From positions 1 to 64,000 of the forward strand of contig JAZJXO010000014.1 in assembly GCA_040390855.1 (NCBI GenBank): 64,000 nt of DNA, written 5' to 3'. Each line of letters begins with the position of its first letter. Within the stretch, counting starts at the first letter, position 1. This stretch comes from Parvibaculum sp040390855 (GTDB lineage Bacteria > Pseudomonadota > Alphaproteobacteria > Parvibaculales > Parvibaculaceae). Under the pieces are notes generated by a model. That model had not been told where the DNA came from. It did no database searches and was given only the letters and a program-made list of their open reading frames with translations. The translations under genes and the position numbers were made by a program. This document shows positions 14,897 to 24,319 of the stretch, one piece after another.

Positions 14897-15118
14897 ATGG
14901 AAAAGGGTGTTCATAGCGAGTGGCGCAGGGATGATCCGCCCGGTGGGGCGGATACGGCGTCCAGCTCTACGCCTCAAACACCTGCCAAGCGCCGGCGCAG
15001 CCTCAGCGAATACAAGGTCATAACCGACCTTCCGGCCGTCCCCCCGGTGACGGAAGCCGAACTGGAATTGCTCGAAAGCGAACTCGCTGAATTCATTGCG
15101 GAGCTGATGAAGAAGTAG
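14897..15118 (+). CDS. Small protein upstream of the serine recombinase
   Basis: This 73-residue protein has a Ser/Thr/Pro-rich N-terminal half with K-R-R-R and an acidic C-terminal helix (E-L-E-L-L-E-S-E-L-A-E-F-I). The gene ends 32 bp before the recombinase start on the same strand, so it may be a recombinase accessory or directionality factor. I recognise no family. The start is uncertain. A GTG at 14822 in the same frame would place its first codons inside the terminator hairpin, so I prefer 14897. Confidence 0.5.
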   Translation: MEKGVHSEWRRDDPPGGADTASSSTPQTPAKRRRSLSEYKVITDLPAVPPVTEAELELLESELAEFIAELMKK

Positions 15119-15150
15119 GAAGATTCGTTACGAAAACTGAAGGTGCGGGC

Positions 15151-16764
15151 ATGAAAGTCGCTCTCTATTTGCGGGTCTCTACTGCAAGGCAGGCGGAGAA
15201 AGACCTGTCCATCCCCGACCAGCGCAACCAGTTGGAGCGCTGAGCGAAGGATAAGGGCTGGAGCGTCGTTGCCGAATATGTCGAGCCGGGCGCGTCGGCC
15301 ACGGACGACAAGCGCCCGCAGTTCCAGCGCATGATGGACGACGCGGCGCGCGCAGACCGCCCCTTCGACGTGGTGCTGGTCCACAGCTTCTCGCGCTTCT
15401 TCCGGGACTCGTTCCAATTCGAGTTACACCGGCGCTCGCTGGAGAAGAACAACGTCGCGCTGATCTCGATTACGCAGGCCGTCACCGACGATCCGGGCGG
15501 GCAGATGTTCCGCCAGCTCTGCGCCATGTTCGATGAATATCAGAGCCGCGAGAACGCGAAGCACGTCTTGCGCGCCATGAAAGAGAATGCCCGGCAGGGA
15601 TTTTGGAACGGCGCCAAGTCTCCCTTTGGCTACAAGGCGGTCGTGGTCGAAACACGCGCCGATGCCGTCAAGAAGCAGCTTGCTGTGGAGCCAGCGGAAG
15701 CCGCGATCGTGCGCATGGTGTTCGATATGTACCGCGCCGGGAAAGGCGTGCGCGTTATCGCGCATGAATTCAACCGGCAGAACATCACCCATCGCGGGGG
15801 GAAGTTCACTTCGACCCGCGTGCATGAAATCCTGACGCGCGAAGCATACGCCGGACGTTATTACTTCAATCGCCATGAATGGCGGACCCGCAAGCTCAAG
15901 GAACGCGGCGAGTGGATTGAATTCGAGACGCCCGTCATCATCGAGCCGCATGTTTTCCAGGCTGTGCAGGGCACGCTTGAGTCGCGGCGGCCAACGCGGG
16001 TGCCTCCGCGCGTCCTCAACGGGCCGACGTTGCTGACCGGAATTGCCAAGTGCGCCACTTGTGGGGGCGGCATGACCCTGCGCACCGGCAAAGGCGGGCG
16101 CTACCGTTATTATGCGTGCCACAACGCCATGAACAAAGGTAAGTCGGCTTGCCGGGGCCGCAGCATTCCGATGACCGACCTCGACAATCTGGTCCTCGGT
16201 GAAGTGGAACAGAAGATACTCGCGCCGGAGCGACTGGAAGTCCTGCTCTCGGCCCTGATCGCCCGCGTCAAAAACCGCACCCACGACGACGCGGCGAAGG
16301 CGCAACAACTGCGCAAAGCACTCGCGGTCACGGAAGGCAAGATTGAACGACTGTACAACGCGCTGGCCGAAGGAACGGTCAAGGACACTGACCTGTTCCG
16401 GAAATCCCTTTCGCGGGTCGAAGCGGAGCGCGACGAGGCGCTACGCCTAATCGGATCGCTCGAACAGCAACGCTCCGTCCCCAAACAGCTCCTCAGCCGC
16501 AAGAACCTCGCGCGATTCGCCATTGCGGCGCGCGAGCGCCTTCACACGGAGGACGCCCGGCTGCGCAAGGGCTATGTGCGCCAGATCGTCGAACGCATCG
16601 AAGTTGACGACCATACGATCACGGTGCGCGGTGCAAAAGCCGCGCTGGCATCCGGGCTGCTTCCCCCCGCCGAGGACGGCGCGGGGGAAGTGCCCAGATT
16701 TGTACCGGAATGGTGGCCCCTGCCGGACTCGAACCGGCACTCCCTTACGAGAAGCAGATTTTAA
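15151..16764 (+). pseudogene. Large serine recombinase, broken by a nonsense codon
   Basis: The frame from ATG 15151 begins M-K-V-A-L-Y-L-R-V-S-T with the catalytic Ser at residue 10, but a TGA at 15241-15243 (codon 31) interrupts it. The same frame then continues for 506 codons with the resolvase domain, the recombinase domain, a zinc ribbon (C-A-T-C-G-G and a later C-R) and a coiled coil near 390-440. Restart at ATG 15331 would give a 477-residue protein without the nucleophile. The family normally reads Cys or another residue here, so a single base change explains the stop. The last 18 codons are antisense to the tRNA-Leu gene. Confidence 0.85.
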
Positions 16765-16797
16765 GTCTGCTGCGTCTACCGGTTTCGCCAAGGGGCC
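16711..16797 (-). tRNA. tRNA-Leu (UAA), element integration site
   Basis: This 87-nt tRNA has acceptor GGCCCCT pairing with AGGGGCC, anticodon stem GCAGA/TCTGC with loop CTTAAAA (anticodon TAA at 16761-16763), a long variable arm typical of Leu, T arm GCCGG-TTCGAGT-CCGGC, and an encoded CCA at 16711-16713. Its 3' end abuts the mobile element, and the recombinase frame runs through it on the other strand. This is the usual layout of a 3'-end tRNA integration. Confidence 0.95.
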
Positions 16798-16868
16798 ATG
16801 CGAAGCGTCGCCCCACATATGCCTGCTTGCGAGATTCCTTGCAACGTGAGGCGCTACCCCAAAGAAAA

Positions 16869-16893
16869 AGGCGGCTCCCGGAGGAACCGCCTT
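16869..16893 (-). terminator. Terminator of the small secreted protein gene
   Basis: On the minus strand a GGCGG-containing stem with inner GGGAG/TTCC pairing is followed by a T-rich run (complement of 16861-16868). It starts 25 bp after the stop codon at 16919. Confidence 0.7.
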
Positions 16894-16918
16894 GAACTGA
16901 TCGCAAAGACCGAAGGGA

Positions 16919-17167
16919 TTAGCCTTCGAGGCCCTGCCACACCGGCCAGCACGAAGCGCCGGCTGAAGCGGCGAGTTTCGCCTGAGCTTCTTTGGCGGTT
17001 GCGCCGTCAGCGGTCTGCACCGAGCTTTTGCCGCCCGTGCACCACACATAAAACGAGTGCTTGCCCGACTTCGACATGGCGTCGAAGGACGAGTCCATTG
17101 CGAATGCCGAGCCCGAAACGGTGCTGATAGCAAGCGCCAGACCCAAAATTCCAACCATCTTTTTCAT
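16919..17167 (-). CDS. Small secreted protein, unknown function
   Basis: This 82-residue precursor has a clear signal peptide (M-K-K-M-V-G-I-L-G-L-A-L-A ending A-F-A) with probable cleavage after residue 23. The mature 58 residues hold two cysteines (W-C-T-G-G and A-S-C-W-P), which could form a disulfide in the periplasm. I recognise no family. The ATG at 17167 follows GGAGGGAGA. It is the first chromosomal gene beside the tRNA-Leu gene. Confidence 0.65.
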   Translation of the reverse strand: MKKMVGILGLALAISTVSGSAFAMDSSFDAMSKSGKHSFYVWCTGGKSSVQTADGATAKEAQAKLAASAGASCWPVWQGLEG

Positions 17168-17503
17168 TAGCGTCTCTCCCTCCGGGTATCGCTGACCCAA
17201 AATTCGTTGTCAGGCTTTTTATTTCCAAGCAGCGGACAAAACAAGCCTGCTTTAAGAGCCTTCTTTTTCAGGATCCCGGTTACCCCCCAAATCCCCGCCT
17301 CACGCTTTCTATAAGAAAACCCGATGCAATTCTTGGCGCCTCTAAGACCCTGTCCGTCGAAAACTCTAACTGACTCTCGGAGAATTGTATCCCCTGCGAT
17401 CATCAATTTTGCTGAAACTTTCGTAATGTGACCCTGTTTCTGTGGCTTTTGGGCGACATTTTGCAAAGCAGCATGACACAAACACAATTAAGGCCGTCGG
17501 CTA
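17168..17503. other. Gene-free stretch
   Basis: I see no gene. The stretch is AT-richer than its surroundings and must hold the promoter of the small secreted protein. No further structure stands out. Confidence 0.5.
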
Positions 17504-18274
17504 TCAGACAGGATCGCCCGCGACAGGCTCGACGCCGAATCCCCTGATGAGCGCCGCCGCTTCCGCCGTTGCCTCGTCCAGCACCGTCCCGTCCGTGCCG
17601 CGCAGCACAAGGCTGGTACCGAAAACCTTGCCCCGATAATAGGGATATGAACCGATGCCGATGTCGGGATAACGCTTCTGCAATTCGCCGAGCTTTTCGG
17701 CAATCGTCCCCTCGCCGATCTGTGCACTCACAGTCCGGCTCTGCATCGTCGCGCCGCCTTCAAGCCGGTCGGTCAGCGCATCCATCATCACCTGCATGAT
17801 CATCGGCACACCGGCCATGACAAAGACATTGCCGATCTGAAAGCCCGGTGCCTTGCTCAAGCTGTTCGGAATGAGCGTTGCCGTGTCCGGTATCCGCGCC
17901 ATGCGTTTGCGTGCGTCGGTAAACTCCCCGCCTGTTTCCTTATAATGCGCACTGAGAATGGCCATCGCCCCGTCGTGATGACCTATACCGACGCCAAAGG
18001 CTTTGGCCACGGAATCCGCCGTGATGTCATCATGTGTCGGTCCGATGCCGCCCGTGGTGAAGACATAATCGTAGCGCGCGCGGACCTCGTTGATCGTCGC
18101 CACGATCACGTCTTCGATGTCGGGGATCACACGCGCCTCGCGCACCTGCACACCGACCTGATTGAGATGTTTGGCAATATAGCCAAGGTTTACATCCCTC
18201 GTCCGCCCCGACAAAACCTCATCACCGATGAGAACAACACAGGCGGTGACAAGTTTTGCGTCCTTTTTTGGCAT
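17504..18274 (-). CDS. CinA-type MoCF-domain protein
   Basis: This 256-residue protein matches the N-terminal molybdopterin-binding-like (MoaB/Mog) domain of CinA. G-D-E-V-L-S-G-R-T-R-D is at about residues 17-27, T-T-G-G-I-G-P-T-H-D-D at about 73-83 and M-A-G-V-P near 155. The nicotinamide-mononucleotide deamidase half of full-length CinA is absent, as is usual for the short alphaproteobacterial 'competence/damage-inducible protein A' form. Its reaction is not established; ADP-ribose pyrophosphatase activity is known for CinA's N-terminal domain. It is divergent from map. Confidence 0.85.
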   Translation of the reverse strand: MPKKDAKLVTACVVLIGDEVLSGRTRDVNLGYIAKHLNQVGVQVREARVIPDIEDVIVATINEVRARYDYVFTTGGIGPTHDDITADSVAKAFGVGIGHHDGAMAILSAHYKETGGEFTDARKRMARIPDTATLIPNSLSKAPGFQIGNVFVMAGVPMIMQVMMDALTDRLEGGATMQSRTVSAQIGEGTIAEKLGELQKRYPDIGIGSYPYYRGKVFGTSLVLRGTDGTVLDEATAEAAALIRGFGVEPVAGDPV

Positions 18275-18392
18275 AACCCTATTTCCAACAAATCAGAGAG
18301 CTGAATACAAATATATCCACCATTTTCTCACGTCTAGGCATGGGTTCACAGAAGCATTATGTTACAGTAGCGCGAAACAACGGACCATTTGC

Positions 18393-19214
18393 ATGACCTA
18401 TACCGAAGCCCAGACCGCGCCTGTGCGCAATACCGGACAGATCAAAATCTATGATGCCGCCGGTTTTGCCGGAATGCGCAAAGTGGGCACGCTGGCCGCA
18501 GCCGCGCTCGACATGCTTGTCCCTCTGATCAAACCTGGTGTGACAACGGACGAGATCGACCGTGCGGTCTATGAATTCGGCCTCGCCAATGACGCCCTTC
18601 CGGCGACGCTCGGCTATCGCGGCTATCGCCATTCCTGCTGCACCTCCATCAACCATGTCGTCTGCCACGGCATTCCGTCGGACCGCGTATTGCGCGACGG
18701 CGATATTGTGAACGTGGACGTCACCTATATTCTCGACGGCTGGCACGGCGACACCAACCGCATGTATTACGTCGGCGAAGTGCCGCGCAAAGCCGCGCGT
18801 CTCTGCGAAGTCACCTATGAAGCCATGATGCGCGGCATCGCGGCTGTGAAACCCGGCGCGACGCTCGGCGACATCGGCTATGCAATCCAGTCTTATGCCG
18901 AAGGCGAACGCTGCTCCGTCGTGCGCGAATTCTGCGGCCACGGCGTCGGTCTCGTCTTTCACGACATGCCCAACATTCTGCATTACGGCCGCAAAGGCGA
19001 AGGCGCGCGCCTGCGCGAAGGTATGTTTTTCACCATCGAACCGATGATCAATCTTGGTAAGCCGGGCGTCAAAATCCTCGCTGACGGTTGGACGGCAGTA
19101 ACGCGCGACCGTTCGCTGTCAGCACAGTTTGAACATTCCATCGGCGTCACCGCTGATGGCGCGGAGATTTTTACCAAATCTCCTGCCGGTTTGGACTTCC
19201 CTCCTTACGTTTGA
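18393..19214 (+). CDS. map: Type I methionine aminopeptidase
   Basis: This 273-residue enzyme removes the initiator methionine from new proteins. The five metal ligands are visible: Asp in N-V-D-V-T, Asp in G-D-T-N-R, His in C-G-H-G-V-G, Glu in T-I-E-P-M and Glu in Q-F-E-H-S. The catalytic His (Y-R-G-Y-R-H) is near residue 80. I start at 18393, because longer in-frame starts back to 18228 run into the cinA-like gene's promoter region and are not conserved-looking. radC follows after 10 bp. Confidence 0.95.
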   Translation: MTYTEAQTAPVRNTGQIKIYDAAGFAGMRKVGTLAAAALDMLVPLIKPGVTTDEIDRAVYEFGLANDALPATLGYRGYRHSCCTSINHVVCHGIPSDRVLRDGDIVNVDVTYILDGWHGDTNRMYYVGEVPRKAARLCEVTYEAMMRGIAAVKPGATLGDIGYAIQSYAEGERCSVVREFCGHGVGLVFHDMPNILHYGRKGEGARLREGMFFTIEPMINLGKPGVKILADGWTAVTRDRSLSAQFEHSIGVTADGAEIFTKSPAGLDFPPYV

Positions 19215-19224
19215 AAGAGGGCAT

Positions 19225-19941
19225 ATGCCTGACGGTTCGGAACCGCCCCAAAAAAAGAAGAAACAAGTTCCGACCGACCACATGAAAGGTCACCGCGAGC
19301 GTTTACGCAAACGCTTCGTCGCTTCGCCTTCTGTCGTTCCCGACTATGAGCTGCTCGAACTCATCCTCTTTCGCACGATCCCTCAACGCGACGTGAAGCC
19401 GCTGGCGAAAGACCTGATCGCCATGTTCGGCAGTTTCGGCGCGGTGATCCATGCCGACCAAACGCGACTGCGGAGTGTCAAAGGCATTGCAGACGCGACC
19501 ATCATTGATTTCCGGATTTTGCAGGAGACGACCGCCCGCCTCACGCAAGCCAAGGTAATGAAACGCGAAGTCATTTCCTCATGGGGTGCACTGCTCGATT
19601 ATTGCTTTGCGGCAATGGCGCATAACAGCATCGAACAATTCCGCATTCTCTTTCTTGATCGTCAGAATGTTCTGATCGCGGATGAAGTGCAGCAGACAGG
19701 CACGATTGACCACACGCCGGTCTATCCGCGCGAAGTCGTCAAGCGCGCATTGACGCTCAATGCCTCGTCGATCATTCTCGCCCATAACCACCCCTCCGGC
19801 GACCCGACACCGAGCCGCGAAGATGTGGACATGACCAGAAACATTATCGAAACAGCCAAACCGCTCGGCATCGCCGTGCACGACCATCTCGTCATCGGCA
19901 AGGGAAAGCACGCAAGCCTCAAGTCGCTGGGATTGATCTAG
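19225..19941 (+). CDS. radC: RadC / JAB-domain protein
   Basis: This 238-residue RadC-family protein has a lysine-rich N-terminus, a helix-hairpin-helix-like UPF0758 region (L-R-S-V-K-G-I-A-D-A) and a C-terminal JAB/MPN domain with the JAMM signature H-N-H-P-S-G-D at about residues 190-200. Despite its name, a role in DNA repair is not established for the family. The ATG at 19225 lies 10 bp behind map, so the two probably share a transcript. Confidence 0.92.
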   Translation: MPDGSEPPQKKKKQVPTDHMKGHRERLRKRFVASPSVVPDYELLELILFRTIPQRDVKPLAKDLIAMFGSFGAVIHADQTRLRSVKGIADATIIDFRILQETTARLTQAKVMKREVISSWGALLDYCFAAMAHNSIEQFRILFLDRQNVLIADEVQQTGTIDHTPVYPREVVKRALTLNASSIILAHNHPSGDPTPSREDVDMTRNIIETAKPLGIAVHDHLVIGKGKHASLKSLGLI

Positions 19942-20111
19942 CGATACCCAAAAATTGTCATCAACCGACTTGATCCGGCGGTCCGGCACGGCGTAACCAG
20001 AATTTGCGGTGAGCATCAGGTAATACATGATGAGCTCATGGCCCTATTGAGCCACCGACGCCCATCTGCTAAACCCCCCTTATTCCCGCATCCTATCCGA
20101 AAGAAACGCCC

Positions 20112-21419
20112 ATGATCCCCCGCTATTCGCGGCCTGAAATGGTTTCCATCTGGACCCCGGAAACGAAATTCCGCATCTGGTTCGAGATCGAAGCCCATGC
20201 CTGCACAGCGCTGGCGGAGCTTGGCGTCATCCCCAAGGAAGCGGCAAAGAACATCTGGGAACGCGGCAACAAGGCTGTGTTTAATGTCGAGCGCATCGAC
20301 GAAATCGAACGCGAAGTCAAACACGACGTCATCGCCTTCCTCACGCATCTGGGCGAATTCATCGGCGAGGATAGTCGCTTCGTCCATCAGGGCATGACCT
20401 CGTCGGACGTGCTCGACACCTGCCTCAATGTCCAGCTTGTCCGCGCGGCTGATCTCATGCTCGCCGACATGGACATTCTGCTCGCTGCCATCAAACGCCG
20501 CGCCTTCGAATTCAAGAATGCGCCGACCATCGGCCGCAGCCACGGCATCCATGCCGAACCCACAACCTTCGGTATCAAACTGGCGCAGGCCTATGCCGAG
20601 TTCGAACGCAGCCGCACACGCCTCGTCCATGCACGCGAGGAAGTGGCAACCTGTGCCATCTCCGGCGCGGTGGGCACATTCGCCAACATTGATCCGCGCG
20701 TTGAAGAATATGTCGCTTCGCAGTTGGGTCTCAAACCCGAACCCGTCTCGACGCAAGTGATCCCGCGCGACCGCCACGCCATGTATTTCGCCACGCTTGG
20801 CGTCATCGCAAGTTCCGTCGAACGTCTCGCCACCGAGGTACGCCACCTGCAACGCTCCGAAGTTCTGGAGGCCGAAGAGTTTTTCTCCGAAGGCCAGAAA
20901 GGCTCGTCGGCCATGCCGCACAAGCGCAATCCGGTGCTCACCGAGAACCTCACCGGCCTCGCCCGCCTCGTGCGCGGCATGGCGATCCCCGCAATGGAAA
21001 ACGTGGCGCTCTGGCATGAACGCGATATTTCACACTCGTCTGTCGAACGCATGATCGGACCCGACGCGACAGTGACCCTCGACTTCGCGCTGATGCGCCT
21101 TGCCGGCGTTATCGACAAGCTGCTGGTCTATCCCGAGAACATGCAGAAGAACCTCGACAAACTCGGCGGCCTCGTCCATTCGCAGCGCATCCTGCTGGCG
21201 CTGACACAAAAAGGCGTGAGCCGCGAAGACAGCTACCGCCTCGTGCAACGCAATGCGATGCCGGTATGGCGCGGAGAAGGCAATTTCCTTGATCTGCTGA
21301 AAGCCGACAAAGACGTGTCGTCGAAACTCTCGCACAAAGAACTCGAAGACCTGTTCGACCTCGGCTACCACACAAAGCATGTGGACACGATCTTCAAACG
21401 CGTGTTTGGCCAAGCCTGA
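20112..21419 (+). CDS. purB: Adenylosuccinate lyase
   Basis: This 435-residue fumarase/aspartase-superfamily enzyme performs two steps of purine synthesis: SAICAR to AICAR, and adenylosuccinate to AMP, each releasing fumarate. Conserved segments are visible: T-S-S-D-V near residue 96 and the superfamily signature G-S-S-A-M-P-H-K-R-N-P at about 265-275, which holds the mobile catalytic serine loop. It is apart from the other pur genes at 23-27 kb but in the same direction. Confidence 0.95.
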   Translation: MIPRYSRPEMVSIWTPETKFRIWFEIEAHACTALAELGVIPKEAAKNIWERGNKAVFNVERIDEIEREVKHDVIAFLTHLGEFIGEDSRFVHQGMTSSDVLDTCLNVQLVRAADLMLADMDILLAAIKRRAFEFKNAPTIGRSHGIHAEPTTFGIKLAQAYAEFERSRTRLVHAREEVATCAISGAVGTFANIDPRVEEYVASQLGLKPEPVSTQVIPRDRHAMYFATLGVIASSVERLATEVRHLQRSEVLEAEEFFSEGQKGSSAMPHKRNPVLTENLTGLARLVRGMAIPAMENVALWHERDISHSSVERMIGPDATVTLDFALMRLAGVIDKLLVYPENMQKNLDKLGGLVHSQRILLALTQKGVSREDSYRLVQRNAMPVWRGEGNFLDLLKADKDVSSKLSHKELEDLFDLGYHTKHVDTIFKRVFGQA

Positions 21420-21520
21420 GAAAGCACTGAGATAGAGCGCCAAGACGGCGATTTTCACCGCTCCATCATAAATCCCCCTATACTCGCCGCAACCAAAAAC
21501 GCGTATAGGGATTGCCCATC

Positions 21521-22237
21521 ATGCTTCGTACCGCCTTCGACGGCGCGCACCGTCGCCGCATCTATGTTTTTCGCCACGGCGATGTTTCCTATGTGGATGA
21601 CAAAGGCGTGCGCGTAGCGGACTCAACCCTGGTGCCGCTCACCGCATGGGGCCGCGAACAGGCAACTGTGACGGGCAAGGCGCTTGCCAATATCCCGTTT
21701 GACCGCGCCGTCTCGTCGAGCTTTCCGCGTTCGGTTGAAACCGCCGAACTGATCCTCAAAGGCCGCAACATCACCGTCGAAAAAAACGATGCCTTTGTCG
21801 AGTTTCAGGGTGACACGACGACGCGCAACGCGGTGACAGACCTCAACGATCTCGCCTACTCGTTCCGTGATGCCGCAATGACCGGCGCCCGCTATATCGG
21901 CGGCGACGTCTTTGCCGACGTCAACACACGCGTCATCACGGCCTTTGAAAAAATCCTTGGCCAAAAAAACTGGGAGACCCTCGCCCTCGTCGCCCATGGC
22001 GGCATCAACCGCCTCTTCATCTGCTGGGCGCTCGGCACCGACCTCACGCCCTTCGCGACGATCGACCAGAACACCTGCTGCTTCAATGTCATCGACGTCG
22101 ACACGCATCCAGAGACCGGTGTGGTGGTGCGCAAGCTGGTACGCAACATCAACACCGCCGTCTACGACATCCCCAAAGAACGCAACCACATGCTCTCGCT
22201 GGAACAGATCGCCGCGCGGATGCAGAAGAAGGCATAA
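21521..22237 (+). CDS. Histidine phosphatase family protein
   Basis: This 238-residue protein of the phosphoglycerate-mutase-like superfamily has the phosphohistidine motif F-R-H-G-D at about residues 16-20, an R-A-V-S-S-S-F-P-R substrate-binding block near 68 and the second catalytic histidine in L-V-A-H-G-G. The substrate cannot be told from the sequence. The ATG at 21521 is preferred over a TTG three codons earlier. An AT-rich promoter-like stretch precedes it. Confidence 0.85.
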   Translation: MLRTAFDGAHRRRIYVFRHGDVSYVDDKGVRVADSTLVPLTAWGREQATVTGKALANIPFDRAVSSSFPRSVETAELILKGRNITVEKNDAFVEFQGDTTTRNAVTDLNDLAYSFRDAAMTGARYIGGDVFADVNTRVITAFEKILGQKNWETLALVAHGGINRLFICWALGTDLTPFATIDQNTCCFNVIDVDTHPETGVVVRKLVRNINTAVYDIPKERNHMLSLEQIAARMQKKA

Positions 22238-22358
22238 TCGGACTATCAAAAACAAACCGGCACGCGAGCCCTCATCTTGCGTTCTTGCGCGCGATTCCAC
22301 CTAGCGCGCCTTTGCCGCCGCGCTTCCCTGTCGAACCCATCAGATGAAAGAGAAGGCT

Positions 22359-22682
22359 TCAGCCCTCGTTCTGGATCTGGGCCTTCGCCGTGGCGTAAAG
22401 CTCTTCCATCGTGCGGCGGATTTGATGATCCGTCTGCGCAATCTTTTTGGCATCGAAATCGCTGCGAATTTTGACGAACACGTCTTCGTCGCCGGCTTCT
22501 TTCAGATCAGCCACAACAACCGACTTGGCATAGTCTGCCGCAGCATCGCCCGAAAGCCCCATCAGATCAGCCGCCCAAAGACCGAGCAGCTTGTTGCGCC
22601 GTGCCGCGACCTTGAACTGCAAGGCAGCATCATGGGCAAACTTGTTTTCAAATTGGTCTTCGCGCTTGTCGAAAGTAGACAT
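22359..22682 (-). CDS. DUF1476 protein, F1Fo-ATPase zeta subunit
   Basis: This 107-residue, mostly helical protein matches DUF1476. It starts M-S-T-F-D-K-R-E-D-Q-F-E-N-K-F-A-H-D and ends with a helix I-R-R-T-M-E-E-L. In Paracoccus and relatives this family is the zeta subunit, which inhibits ATP hydrolysis by F1 through its N-terminal inhibitory helix. The family is restricted to alphaproteobacteria, which supports the lineage call. GGAG precedes the ATG at 22682. A longer in-frame start at 22742 adds a non-conserved stretch. Confidence 0.9.
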   Translation of the reverse strand: MSTFDKREDQFENKFAHDAALQFKVAARRNKLLGLWAADLMGLSGDAAADYAKSVVVADLKEAGDEDVFVKIRSDFDAKKIAQTDHQIRRTMEELYATAKAQIQNEG

Positions 22683-22804
22683 GGTCACTCCGAAGGGGGA
22701 CGAGAGGAACAGAACTATCGTCCCTAGACATAGCCTCGCCAAGGCTCCAATTCAACCTTGCGCCATGTCATAATCAAGCCGGACCAACGGAGGAGAACCA
22801 TACG

Positions 22805-23215
22805 ATGCCCCATCCCTATACCGGAGGCTGTCAGTGCGGCGCGGTCCGCTACACACTGAATGCCGAACCGGAACGCATCGTCGCCTGCCATTGCACCGAG
22901 TGCCAGCGCCAGTCCGGCAGCGCCTTCGGCCTGTCAATGCTGGTCAACAGCGCGGACCTTGAGGTGACCGGCGTGACAAAAAGCTACACCCGCACAGCCG
23001 ACAGCGGCAACGACAACACAGGCGTCTTCTGCCCCGACTGCGGCAACCGCATTTACAACATTCCGGGCTATGTGGAAGACCGCCTGGTCCTGAAGCCGGG
23101 TACGCTGGACGACACCTCATGGGTCCGCCCGCAGGCCTTCATCTGGATGAAAAGCGCGCAAGGCTGGGTGCCGCTCCCGGATGACACCCGCTGTCTTCAG
23201 GGCCAGTTCTCATAA
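22805..23215 (+). CDS. GFA-family (CENP-V/GFA) zinc protein
   Basis: This 136-residue protein has the GFA domain cysteine pattern: G-G-C-Q-C-G near residue 8, C-H-C-x-x-C at about 32-37 and C-P-D-C near 79. Two zinc ions are bound in family members. The name comes from an enzyme that condenses formaldehyde with glutathione, but most members have no proven activity. GGAGGAGAA stands before the ATG. It is a single gene between the zeta subunit and purC. Confidence 0.88.
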   Translation: MPHPYTGGCQCGAVRYTLNAEPERIVACHCTECQRQSGSAFGLSMLVNSADLEVTGVTKSYTRTADSGNDNTGVFCPDCGNRIYNIPGYVEDRLVLKPGTLDDTSWVRPQAFIWMKSAQGWVPLPDDTRCLQGQFS

Positions 23216-23478
23216 GGCTCATCTGCGACTCAGCCTAATCGCCTGATTCATAGGCACTTTCCTTGAAGTCGCGAGTTCAACCATTACATGAACCATCCCC
23301 ATGAAAATCAGGCCAAATCTTCGCAATGAGCGCCCACAAGGTCGCATTGTGCAGCGGGGGGGCTTAGAGTAGCTTGCGCGCCAGTTGATGAGGCGATTCC
23401 ACCCTCGTCACTCCCCTGACGCCTCGTGGCACCGACCCGAAACGCGAACCTTTCGGGCCAACTGATTGGAATCATGAC

Positions 23479-24240
23479 ATGAGCCGTCGCAGACGTGTTT
23501 ATGAGGGCAAAGCCAAAGTCCTCTATGAAGGTCCGGAACCGGGAACCCTCATTCAACACTTCAAGGACGACGCCACCGCCAACAACAATCAGAAGCACGC
23601 GACGATTGAAGGCAAAGGCGTCCTCAACAACCGTATTTCGGAATTCATCTATTCCAAGCTCAATGAAATCGGCGTGCCCACCCATTTCATCCGCGCCATC
23701 AATATGCGCGAGCAGCTCATCCGCGAAGTCGAAATCATCCCCTGCGAAGTCATCGTGCGCAATGTCGCTGCCGGTTCGCTTTCCAAGCGCCTCGGCATCG
23801 AAGAAGGGACACAGCTTCCCCGCTCCATCATCGAGTTCTGTTACAAGAACGACGAGTTGGGCGACCCGATGGTGTCCGAAGAACACATCACCGCTTTCGG
23901 CTGGGCCACCCCGCAGGAAATCGACGACATGATGGCGCTCGCTCTGCGCATCAACGACTTCCTCGCCGGTCTGTTTCTTGGCATCGGCATCCGCCTCATC
24001 GACTTCAAGGTCGAGTTCGGCCGCCTCTATGAAGGTGACATGGTGCGCGTCGTGCTCGCTGACGAAATCAGCCCCGACAGCTGCCGCCTCTGGGACATCC
24101 GCACCAACGACAAACTCGACAAGGACCGCTTCCGTCACGACATGGGCGGTCTCATCGAAGCCTATCAGGAAGTCGCCCGCCGCCTCGGCATTCTTTTCGA
24201 AAACGAACCGAAGCGTCGCGGACCGACACTCGTTAAATAA
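23479..24240 (+). CDS. purC: SAICAR synthetase
   Basis: This 253-residue enzyme joins aspartate to CAIR using ATP to give SAICAR. Family blocks are visible: Y-E-G-K-A-K near residue 8, the V-R-N-V-A-A-G-S-L-S-K-R-L block at about 92-105, and D-E-I-S-P-D-S-C-R-L-W-D near 195. It heads the cluster purC-purS-purQ-purL. A gap of 79 bp to purS with a ribosome site may hold an internal promoter. Confidence 0.95.
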   Translation: MSRRRRVYEGKAKVLYEGPEPGTLIQHFKDDATANNNQKHATIEGKGVLNNRISEFIYSKLNEIGVPTHFIRAINMREQLIREVEIIPCEVIVRNVAAGSLSKRLGIEEGTQLPRSIIEFCYKNDELGDPMVSEEHITAFGWATPQEIDDMMALALRINDFLAGLFLGIGIRLIDFKVEFGRLYEGDMVRVVLADEISPDSCRLWDIRTNDKLDKDRFRHDMGGLIEAYQEVARRLGILFENEPKRRGPTLVK

Positions 24241-24319
24241 TTTCCGTCATGGCCGGACCTCCTTTATCGCAACAAGCCCGGCCATCCACGTCTATCTCCA
24301 CTAAAGGACACGAACGAAT

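Noticed and set aside
14046..14898. Overlapping minus-strand open frames of 234 and 249 codons
   Set aside because: Low-complexity Arg/Ser/Ala translations, no ribosome sites, and they cross the well-supported plus-strand gene at 14605 and its terminator.
15241..15243. TGA in the recombinase read as selenocysteine or by programmed readthrough
   Set aside because: Serine recombinases have no known selenocysteine, and I see no stem-loop of the needed kind just after the codon. A point mutation or sequencing error is simpler.
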